Below are positions 1-6,364 of a stretch of DNA of 45,405 nucleotides, one piece after another. The stretch covers positions 1-45,405 of the forward strand of contig NZ_LBMW01000057.1 in the NCBI RefSeq assembly GCF_026168105.1, written 5' to 3'. The position numbers and the translations under genes are program-made. Position 1 is the stretch's first letter. Every line of letters begins with the position of its first letter. The notes under the pieces were generated by a model, which saw only the letters and a program-made list of their open reading frames with translations, was not told the DNA's origin and made no database searches. Origin of the DNA: Streptomyces hygroscopicus. GTDB lineage: Bacteria; Actinomycetota; Actinomycetes; Streptomycetales; Streptomycetaceae.

Positions 1-396
1 GCGCGGTTCGGCGGGGATGTGCCGGGCGCGCTCGCGGACGCGGCACGGCAGCCGGGCGCCGACGGGCTGTCGGGGCTCGCCGCGTGCTGGCGGGTGGCCG
101 TCGACCGGGGCGCGGGACTGGCCGCCGGGCTCGATCGGCTGGAGGCGGCTCTGCGTGCCGAGCGCGATCAACGAGCCGATCTGCGTGCCCAGTTGGCGGG
201 TGCCCGGTCGACGGCGGTCCTGCTCGCGGGCCTGCCGGTGCTCGGGCTGTTGCTGGGGACCGCACTCGGAGCACACCCGCTCCATGTGCTGCTGCACACC
301 GGCGTCGGACTGGCCTGTCTGACGGTCGGCGGTGTGCTGGAGGGCGCGGGGTTGTGGTGGGCGCTGCGGATCGTACGAGGAGCGGAGGCGGGATGA
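1..396 (+). CDS. Type II secretion/Tad pilus F-domain protein (TadB-like), 5'-truncated by window edge
   Basis: The reading frame is open from base 1, so the true start lies outside the window. About 131 C-terminal residues are visible. They contain a helical segment rich in Ala/Arg/Glu (ALRAERDQRADLRAQLAGAR), followed by two hydrophobic membrane segments (STAVLLAGLPVLGLLLGTALG and VGLACLTVGGVLEGAGLWWAL). This is the usual end of a T2SSF (GspF/TadB) domain, the inner-membrane platform of Tad/Flp pilus machines. The stop overlaps the next start (ATGA at 393-396), so the two are translationally coupled. The downstream TadC-like, pilin and TadE-like genes support the assignment. Which T2SSF paralogue it is cannot be fixed without the N-terminus. 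Confidence 0.85.
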   Translation, partial: ARFGGDVPGALADAARQPGADGLSGLAACWRVAVDRGAGLAAGLDRLEAALRAERDQRADLRAQLAGARSTAVLLAGLPVLGLLLGTALGAHPLHVLLHTGVGLACLTVGGVLEGAGLWWALRIVRGAEAG

Positions 397-1277
397 GCGC
401 GGACCTTGTCCACAGGCTGGGGGTTGTGTGCGGGGTGCTGGCACTGGGGCGGCCGGCGTGGGCGCTCACCGTCGCACGGCGCGAGCGGAGGGTGCGGCTC
501 CGACTCGAGGCGGTGCTGGGGCCGGGTGGTGTGCACCAGGAGCGGAGGGTGCGGCCGTTGGCGGTGCTGCCTGGACGGTGGGGCCTCAGGACGCGGGCCG
601 CCTTGCCGAAGGGGTCGGGGAGCGGGGGGCGGGAGGCCCCGCGACGGGAGGCCGGGACACGAGGCACCGTGCGGCGCTGGCTGCCGGTCGCGGGTGCGCT
701 GTGCGCCGGCTGGGTGGTGATCGGGGGGCTCGGTGGGGCGGCGGTCGGGCTGACCACCGGGATCCTCGTGGCGCGGTGGCGGGTCCGGCAGGAGCGCGAC
801 CGGCTCGCCGGGGAGTACGACCCAGTGGCGGTGGCGCGGCAGCTCCCGTTGGCAGCGGACCTGCTGGCGGCGTGTATCGCGGCGGGCGCCGGCCCGGTGT
901 CGGCGGCTCAGGCGGTGGGCGAGGCACTGGAGGGACCGGTCGGCGGACGGCTGGCACAGGGTGCGGCCGAGGTAAGGCTCGGGGCCGAACCGTCCGACGC
1001 ATGGCGGCGGCTCGCCGCCCTTCCCGGCGCCGCAGCACTGGCGCGCCTCCTGGAACGGGCGGGTGATTCGGGCGTGCCGGCGGCCGTCCCGGTCGGACGC
1101 CTCGCGACAGAGGCCCGCGCAGAGTGGAGCCGCGCGGCCACGGCCCGGGCGCGCCGCGCCGGTGTCATGGTCACCGCCCCGGTGGGGCTGTGCTTCCTGC
1201 CCGCATTCATCACCGTCGGGGTGCTGCCCGTCGTCATCGGGCTCGCCGGAGGGCTGCTGGGAGGGGGTGGCGGATGA
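393..1277 (+). CDS. Type II secretion system F family protein (TadC-like)
   Basis: A 294-aa protein starting MSADLVHRLG, with ATG inside the ATGA overlap with the preceding gene. It has an N-terminal membrane segment, an Arg/Gly-rich cytoplasmic linker, a second hydrophobic segment near residues 95-120, then a T2SSF-like helical domain (LPLAADLLAACIAAGAGPVSAAQAVG). The C-terminal pair of membrane helices is VMVTAPVGLCFLPAFITVGVLPVVIGL. The LCFLPAF motif is typical of TadC in actinobacteria. It is predicted to sit in the cytoplasmic membrane and form the assembly platform with TadB. The length fits the family. In these clusters the product usually works with a TadA ATPase encoded upstream, here beyond the window edge. 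Confidence 0.88.
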   Translation: MSADLVHRLGVVCGVLALGRPAWALTVARRERRVRLRLEAVLGPGGVHQERRVRPLAVLPGRWGLRTRAALPKGSGSGGREAPRREAGTRGTVRRWLPVAGALCAGWVVIGGLGGAAVGLTTGILVARWRVRQERDRLAGEYDPVAVARQLPLAADLLAACIAAGAGPVSAAQAVGEALEGPVGGRLAQGAAEVRLGAEPSDAWRRLAALPGAAALARLLERAGDSGVPAAVPVGRLATEARAEWSRAATARARRAGVMVTAPVGLCFLPAFITVGVLPVVIGLAGGLLGGGGG

Positions 1278-1428
1278 CAGTGCACGGCACACGGTGAAGG
1301 CCGCGTCGGGACCACAGAGCCGGAGCAGGGAGCCGGACGGGACTCGCCGGGCCCACGGATCGGACAGAACGCGACATGACAAGACAACACATGACCGAGC
1401 AACGAAACGGGAATTCACGGGGGTTGGC

Positions 1429-1647
1429 ATGGGCAGGGCGGTACGAGTACGGGCCCGGATGCGTGCGCTGGTACGCCGGGTACGGGCGGCGGTGCGCGCG
1501 GACGGGGGCATGGTCACGTCCGAGTACGCGGTCGGGATCATCGCCGCGGTGGCCTTCGCGGCGGTCCTCTACAAGGTACTGACGAGCGGGCAGGTCAGCG
1601 CTGAGCTGCAGAACATCGTGAAGCGGGCCCTCGATGCCCGGATGTAA
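1429..1647 (+). CDS. DUF4244 / Flp-type pilin-like small membrane protein
   Basis: A 72-aa protein with a basic N-terminus (MGRAVRVRARMRALVRRVRAAVR), then GGMVTSEYAVGIIAAVAFAAVLYKVL, a single hydrophobic helix preceded by a processing-like G-M-V-T-S-E-Y site. The E-Y pair after the cleavage site is the hallmark of Flp pilins, and DUF4244 proteins occupy this place in Streptomyces Tad clusters. ATG 1429 is chosen because of an upstream purine stretch (acggggg) about 8 nt away; the long in-frame opening further upstream is only GC-driven. The following TadE gene begins inside its last codons. It is likely the major subunit of a short pilus, cleaved by a prepilin peptidase not present in this window. 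Confidence 0.85.
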   Translation: MGRAVRVRARMRALVRRVRAAVRADGGMVTSEYAVGIIAAVAFAAVLYKVLTSGQVSAELQNIVKRALDARM

Positions 1648-2017
1648 CGGGTCACGGGGGTGCCGGAGAAGGAGTCTCGGAAGGGACCGCGGGTTCGTGA
1701 CGGCGGAGACCGCGGTCGTGCTGCCCGCCCTGGTGCTCTTCGCGATGGCCCTCGTCTGGGCCCTGCTGGCCGCGTCCGCGCAGATCCAATGCGTGGACGC
1801 GGCCCGGGCGGGGGCTCGGGCGGCGGCTCGGCAGGAGCCGCCGGGTGTGGTCCAGGAGATGGCGCGGCAGGCGGCGCCGGACGGCGCGAGGGTCACGGTG
1901 AGCCGGCAGGGCGACCTGGTGCATGTGCTGGTCGTCGCCCGTCCACCGGGTCCGGACGGGCTGCCTCTCGAACTGCGCCATGAGGCGGTGGCGTTGGCTG
2001 AGGACACGGTGGGGTGA
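1634..2017 (+). CDS. TadE family type IV pilus minor pilin
   Basis: A 127-aa protein with the TadE signature DRGFVTAETAVVLPALVLFAMALVWALLAASAQIQCVDAARAGARAAAR: a conserved Glu five residues into the hydrophobic stretch, then the ARAGARAAAR helix. ATG 1634 overlaps the upstream pilin by 14 nt. A GTG at 1697 with purines at 1681-1686 is a credible later start, giving a leaderless-looking 106-aa protein. The C-terminal half is a small beta-rich periplasmic domain (GARVTVSRQGDLVHVLVVARPP). It acts as a pseudopilin of the Tad machine. The start is uncertain; the family call is secure. Confidence 0.85.
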   Translation: MPGCNGSRGCRRRSLGRDRGFVTAETAVVLPALVLFAMALVWALLAASAQIQCVDAARAGARAAARQEPPGVVQEMARQAAPDGARVTVSRQGDLVHVLVVARPPGPDGLPLELRHEAVALAEDTVG

Positions 2018-2177
2018 ATCGGTGAAGAGACATGAACCGGCGCGTGGGCGTGGACCGATGAAGGGGTGTGGGGCAGCGAAAGGGTGTGGGGCGGCGAAGG
2101 AGGCGAAGAAATGGCGTTCGGCGAAGAGATGCGGTTCGGCGACGAGGTGGCGCTGGAGAAGGAAGGGGGGTGGAGCG

Positions 2178-2657
2178 GTGAAGTGGCCTCAACGAGCGGG
2201 GAGGTGGGCGTGGGTGCGGCGCTGTCCACTGGCGGGCGCCCTGAACGCCCGTGTGGAGGAGGCCTGTTCGGACCGAGGCTCGGCGACCGTCTGGGCCGTG
2301 TGCATGATCGGCGCCGTCTGTGCCGTGTTCGGGGTGCTGCTGGCCCAGGGGGAGGCCGTGCTGGTCCGGCATCGTGCGGCGGGTGCGGCCGACCTGGCGG
2401 CGCTCGCGGCCGCCGACCACTGGATGGAGGGCGGTGAGGTCGCGTGCGCCACGGCGGGCCGCGTCGCGGTGGCCCAGGGCAGTCGGCTCGTGCGGTGCGC
2501 CGTGGTGGGCGAGGTCTCCGATGTCACGGCGTCGTCGGTCGCGGGACCCTTCACCGTGGAGGTCAGGGCGAGAGCCGGTCCGGCGGAGCCGCGGACGGGA
2601 AAGTGGCCCCCGCCTCGCACCCCGACTCCTCCGGCGCCCCGCGCAACAGCACCGTGA
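2178..2657 (+). CDS. Rv3654c-family TadE-like protein (pseudopilin/TadG-like)
   Basis: A 159-aa protein whose core reads DRGSATVWAVCMIGAVCAVFGVLLAQGEAVLVRHRAAGAADLAALAAA. The D-R-G-S-A-T-V-W opening followed by a hydrophobic helix and R-H-R-A-A-G-A-A-D-L-A-A-L-A-A is the Rv3654c/TadE-like signature. GTG 2178 is preferred because GGAAGGGGGG lies 7 nt upstream. An in-frame GTG at 2022 and ATG at 2058 would add a Lys/Arg/Trp-rich extension made from short tandem repeats (around 2055-2095), which does not look like a genuine leader. The last 95 bases run antisense into the 3' end of the convergent helicase gene, so the Pro/Arg-rich tail may be a recent read-through extension. Confidence 0.8.
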   Translation: MKWPQRAGRWAWVRRCPLAGALNARVEEACSDRGSATVWAVCMIGAVCAVFGVLLAQGEAVLVRHRAAGAADLAALAAADHWMEGGEVACATAGRVAVAQGSRLVRCAVVGEVSDVTASSVAGPFTVEVRARAGPAEPRTGKWPPPRTPTPPAPRATAP

Positions 2658-5073
2658 GGAGCCGCACGGCCCCCCTCTTGTGCAGCGGATCGTTGCCGTT
2701 GCCGCACTTGGGGGACTGGATGCAGGAGGGGCAGCCCGCCTCGCACTCGCAGGAGGCGATGGCCTGGCGGGTGGCGGTCAGCCAGGCACGGGCCGTGTGG
2801 AAGGCGCGCTCCGCGAAGCCCGCGCCGCCCGGGTGGCCGTCGTACACGAAGACCGTGGGCAGGAGCGTGTCCGGGTGGAGCGGGACGGAGACGCCTCCGA
2901 TGTCCCAGCGGTCACAGGTGGCGAAGAGCGGGAGCATGCCGATCGAGGCGTGTTCGGCGGCGTGCAGGGCGCCGCCGAGGATCTCTGGATTGATCCGGGC
3001 CCGATCGAGCTGGTCCCCGGTGACCGTCCACCACACGGCACGGGTGCGCAGAGTACGAGGAGGGAGGTCGAGTTTCGTCTCGCCCAGCACTTCACCGGTG
3101 ATGAGGCGCCGACGCAGAAAGGAGACGACCTGGTTGGTGACCTCGACGGAGCCGTAGCACAGCCGGCCCTCGCCCCAGGGGACTTCGATGTCGGTCTCCA
3201 GGACGGAGATGGAGGTCGTGTCACGGGCCACCGTCGAATACGACGGGCCGGCCTCCTCGACCAGGGCGACGGAGTCCTCCAGGTCGAGCGACCGCACCAG
3301 ATAGGTGCGGCCCTGATGCAGATGGACCGCGCCCTCGTGCACCGTCGTGTGCGCCGCGCCCGCGTCGACCGTGCCGAGCAGCCGCCCGGTGCCGGCCTCG
3401 ACGACCTGGACGGGGCGACCGCCCTCCCCGCGGATGTCCGTGAGGTCTGCAGCCCGCTCCCGGCGTGTCCAGTGCCAGGCTTTCGTCCGGCGGCGCAGCA
3501 GCTTCGCGGCCTCCAGTTGCGGCAGCAGCTCCGGACAGGCGGGACCGAACAGGTCCAGGTCCTCCTCCGTCAGCGGGAGTTCGGCGGCAGCAGCGCACAG
3601 GTGCGGGGCGAGTACGTACGGATTGTCCGGGTCGAGGACCGTGGATTCCACCGGCTGGTCGAAGAGCGCCTCGGGGTGGTGGACGAGGAACGTGTCCAGC
3701 GGATCGTCGCGGGCGACCAGGACGGCGAGGGCTCCCTGCCCCGAGCGGCCGGCGCGGCCCGCCTGCTGCCACAGTGACGCCCGCGTCCCCGGGTAGCCGG
3801 CGATGAGTACGGCGTCCAGGCCGGAGACATCGACGCCGAGCTCCAGGGCGGTGGTGGCGGCGAGGCCGAGGAGCTCGCCGGAGTGGAGGGCGCGTTCGAG
3901 GGCGCGGCGCTCCTCGGGGAGGTAGCCGCCACGGTAAGCGGCCACGCGCCGGGCCAGGGAGCGGTCGACCTCGGCCAGGCGCTCCTGGGTGATCACCGAG
4001 ATCAGCTCGGCGCCGCGGCGTGAGCGGACGAAGGCGACCGAGCGCACGCCCTGCACGGTCAGGTCGGTCAGCAGGTCGGCGGTCTCGGCGGTGGCCGTAC
4101 GCCGGACGGGCGCGCCTTTCTCGCCGTGCAGCTCGGTGAGCGGGGGCTCCCAGAGGGCGAAGACCAGCTCGCCGCGCGGGGAGGCGTCGTCCGCCACCTC
4201 GACGACCGGGAGCCCGGTGAGGCGGCGTGCGGCCACCGACGGCTCGGCTGCGGTCGCCGAGGCCAGCAGGAAGACGGGCGAGGCCCCGTAGCGGGCGCAG
4301 AGGCGGCGCAGACGGCGCAGGACCTGGGCGACGTGGGAGCCGAAGACGCCGCGATAGGTGTGGCACTCGTCGATGACGACGTACTTCAGGGCGCGGAGGA
4401 AGGAGGACCAGCGCGGGTGTGAGGGCAATATGCCGCGGTGCAGCATGTCGGGGTTGGTAAGGACGTAGTTCGCGTACTGGCGCACCCATTCGCGTTCCTC
4501 CGGCGGCGTGTCGCCGTCGTAGACCGCGGGGCGGATCGACGCGCCCAAAGGTTGTGAAAGTTCCTTCACGGAGCGGCACTGATCCGCCGCGAGGGCCTTC
4601 GTCGGGGCGAGGTACAAAGCCGTGGCACCACGTCCGTTCGGGGCCTCGGCACCGTCCAGAAGGCACGACAGCACCGGTACGAGGTAGGCGAGCGACTTGC
4701 CCGAAGCCGTGCCCGTGGCGACGACCACCGAGTCGCCGTCCAGGGCGTGCTCGGCGGCGAGTGCCTGGTGGGCCCAGGGGTGCTCGATACCGGCGGTCTG
4801 GACGGCCGCGATGACCTCGGCGCGGATCCGGTCCGGCCAGAGGGCATGGCGAGCCGCCCGCGGGGGCAAGTGCTCCGTATGAGTGATGCGCGAAGCCCGG
4901 CTCGGTCCCGAGGCGAGCCGGTCAAGGAGTGCGCCCGGCGAGAGGCGGGACACGCCCGCCGAGGGTCGATCGGATCGGTGATTCTTGGCCATCGGCACCG
5001 AGTCTGTCACTGGCGTGACGGACAATGGGGCCAAGGCGTCGTGCACGCCTGCCGGTAAGTGATTGAATGCCAT
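2563..5073 (-). CDS. DEAD/DEAH-box helicase, YprA/MrfA type with C-terminal Cys cluster
   Basis: An 836-aa protein starting MAFNHLPAGVHDAL. A Q-motif-like HPWAHQ is at about 99-104, Walker A ATGTASGKS at 119-127, PTKALAADQ at about 158-166, TNPDMLH at 206-212, DECH box VVIDECHTY at 232-240 and SATAAEP as motif III. Domain 2 has VRSVAFVRSRRGAELI and GRAGRSGQGALAVLVA. Near residue 780 is CECEAGCPSCIQSPKCG, a four-cysteine cluster characteristic of the DUF1998-type helicases, which include Bacillus MrfA. Those proteins are 3'-5' DNA helicases involved in mitomycin-type damage repair. The role here is inferred from the family. The gene is divergent from bldG (79-bp gap) and converges with the TadE-like gene, overlapping it by 95 bp. 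Confidence 0.9.
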   Translation of the reverse strand: MAFNHLPAGVHDALAPLSVTPVTDSVPMAKNHRSDRPSAGVSRLSPGALLDRLASGPSRASRITHTEHLPPRAARHALWPDRIRAEVIAAVQTAGIEHPWAHQALAAEHALDGDSVVVATGTASGKSLAYLVPVLSCLLDGAEAPNGRGATALYLAPTKALAADQCRSVKELSQPLGASIRPAVYDGDTPPEEREWVRQYANYVLTNPDMLHRGILPSHPRWSSFLRALKYVVIDECHTYRGVFGSHVAQVLRRLRRLCARYGASPVFLLASATAAEPSVAARRLTGLPVVEVADDASPRGELVFALWEPPLTELHGEKGAPVRRTATAETADLLTDLTVQGVRSVAFVRSRRGAELISVITQERLAEVDRSLARRVAAYRGGYLPEERRALERALHSGELLGLAATTALELGVDVSGLDAVLIAGYPGTRASLWQQAGRAGRSGQGALAVLVARDDPLDTFLVHHPEALFDQPVESTVLDPDNPYVLAPHLCAAAAELPLTEEDLDLFGPACPELLPQLEAAKLLRRRTKAWHWTRRERAADLTDIRGEGGRPVQVVEAGTGRLLGTVDAGAAHTTVHEGAVHLHQGRTYLVRSLDLEDSVALVEEAGPSYSTVARDTTSISVLETDIEVPWGEGRLCYGSVEVTNQVVSFLRRRLITGEVLGETKLDLPPRTLRTRAVWWTVTGDQLDRARINPEILGGALHAAEHASIGMLPLFATCDRWDIGGVSVPLHPDTLLPTVFVYDGHPGGAGFAERAFHTARAWLTATRQAIASCECEAGCPSCIQSPKCGNGNDPLHKRGAVRLLTVLLRGAPEESGCEAGATFPSAAPPDRLSP

Positions 5074-5152
5074 CGCGGCTGGCGAACCGTCCCGGGGCTC
5101 TGCCGAGGTGTCCCGAGGGGCGACCGCTCGATAGCAAGGTGCTGGAGGATCC

Positions 5153-5494
5153 GTGGACCTGTCCCTGTCGACCCGTACCGTCGGCGATCGTACGGTCGTC
5201 GAGGTCGGTGGCGAAATCGACGTATATACCGCGCCCAAGCTGCGCGAGCAGCTGGTCGAGCTGGTGAACGACGGGAATTTCCACCTCGTCGTCGACATGG
5301 AGGGCGTCGACTTCCTCGACTCCACCGGGCTCGGCGTGCTGGTGGGCGGCTTGAAGCGTGTTCGGGCCCATGAGGGCTCCCTGCGTCTGGTGTGCAACCA
5401 GGAGCGCATTCTCAAGATCTTCCGCATCACCGGTCTCACCAAGGTGTTCCCCATCCACACCTCGGTCGAGGAAGCGGTGGCGGCCACCGACTGA
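5153..5494 (+). CDS. bldG: Anti-sigma factor antagonist BldG
   Basis: A 113-aa STAS-domain protein. The phosphoacceptor motif FLDSTGLGVLVG puts the conserved serine at residue 57, and the N-terminal strand set TVVEVGGEIDVYTAPKLREQL is typical of SpoIIAA/RsbV proteins. The sequence matches what I recall of Streptomyces BldG, which is required for aerial mycelium and antibiotic production. GTG 5153 is preceded by CTGGAGG at 5141-5147. It lies immediately upstream of an ATP-binding anti-sigma gene (101-bp gap), the conserved bldG operon pair, and is divergent from the helicase. The 79 bp between 5074 and 5152 must hold both promoters unless they overlap coding sequence. In Streptomyces BldG switches partners by phosphorylation of this serine. 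Confidence 0.95.
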   Translation: MDLSLSTRTVGDRTVVEVGGEIDVYTAPKLREQLVELVNDGNFHLVVDMEGVDFLDSTGLGVLVGGLKRVRAHEGSLRLVCNQERILKIFRITGLTKVFPIHTSVEEAVAATD

Positions 5495-5595
5495 CCCGGC
5501 CCCCGGGCCGCAGCGCCCGGAGGCCGGAGTAAGACGGGGACCGGGCCCCGGCGGCCCGGCCCCCCGACCGCACGCCCGAGTTCCGAGGGGGATGC

Positions 5596-6036
5596 ATGGC
5601 CACCGTTGAACTCCGCTTCAGCGCGCTGCCCGAGCACGTCAGGACCGCCCGGCTTGTGGCGGCAGCGGTGGCGCGCAGGGCCGGAGTGGAGGAGGCCGTA
5701 CTCGACGAGGTCAGGCTCGCCGTCGGTGAGGCCTGCACCCGGGCCGTCGGACTGCACCAGAGCAACGGCATCTCGGCGCCGGTGCGGGTGCTGCTGACCG
5801 AGGAGGAGAAGCAGTTCTCCATCGAGGTCGGTGACGAGGCGCCACACATGGTGTCCGGTGACGGCACGCCGGGTTCCACCGGCGCCGGCACCACGGACGC
5901 GGAGGCCGAGGAGGACGAGATGGGCCTCGCGGTCATCAGTGGTCTCGTCGACGACGTCGAGGTCTCCGCCGGGGAGTACGGCGGACTGATCAGGATGAGC
6001 TGGCCGACCACGCCGCCCGCCACGCTCTCTGCCTGA
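5596..6036 (+). CDS. ATP-binding protein, RsbW/SpoIIAB-like anti-sigma factor of the bldG operon
   Basis: A 146-aa GHKL-fold protein. The N-box region is LDEVRLAVGEACTRAVGLHQ (Glu45, with Arg49 where the family usually has Asn), the G1-like segment is IEVGDEAPHM (Asp80), and the G2-like segment is MGLAVISGLVDDVEV. An acidic Ala/Gly linker (TGAGTTDAEAEEDE) separates the last two. ATG 5596 follows GAGGGG at about 5585. It is the second gene of the bldG operon; in S. coelicolor the equivalent gene is co-transcribed with bldG. It probably binds BldG and one or more sigma factors. The Asn-to-Arg change may weaken kinase activity. A strong hairpin terminator follows at 6092. Confidence 0.88.
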   Translation: MATVELRFSALPEHVRTARLVAAAVARRAGVEEAVLDEVRLAVGEACTRAVGLHQSNGISAPVRVLLTEEEKQFSIEVGDEAPHMVSGDGTPGSTGAGTTDAEAEEDEMGLAVISGLVDDVEVSAGEYGGLIRMSWPTTPPATLSA

Positions 6037-6091
6037 CCGGCCTCGTAGCCTCGTACACCTCCCTTTTTCCTCGTACCTCTCGTACGGTTTC

Positions 6092-6125
6092 GAAGGGCCC
6101 TGCCTGTGCAGGGCCCTTCTTTTTG
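6092..6125 (+). terminator. Rho-independent terminator of the bldG operon
   Basis: A perfect 12-bp stem GAAGGGCCCTGC / GCAGGGCCCTTC (6092-6103 and 6108-6119) with loop CTGT, followed by five T residues. It lies 55 bp after the anti-sigma stop and is the most canonical terminator in the window. Confidence 0.93.
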
Positions 6126-6364
6126 TACAGTCGTACCGGGAATTCGTGAATTGCTTCACGATCAATCCCGCGATATTTTGATCACGTGACCATCTGGTCA
6201 ATGGTTTTGGGGCATTACCCCTTTCGGGTTCTATGACTTGCGTGCGATCTTCTGCTGAAGAGCATGTGAAGGCTAATTCCGTTTACCGCGCACTGTTTTG
6301 ATCAGGTTCCGGTACCTACAATCCGTCCACATCTTGAGCTCAGCCCAAGCGTCAAGGAGGACGA
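6126..6364 (+). promoter_or_regulatory. AT-rich leader and candidate promoter of hppA
   Basis: This 239-bp gap is clearly less GC-rich than its surroundings. It contains a 6-bp inverted repeat CGTGAA-TTGC-TTCACG (6145-6160) and, near 6298-6322, TTGATC followed after 13 bp by TACAAT, which is a good -10 but short-spaced. AAGGAGG lies at 6354-6360, 4 nt before the hppA ATG. No gene is visible here. Confidence 0.45.

Noticed and set aside
1063..1428. Extended N-terminus for the DUF4244 pilin gene
   Set aside because: The upstream open frame overlaps the TadC-like gene and has no signal; the ATG at 1429 gives a normal-length pilin.
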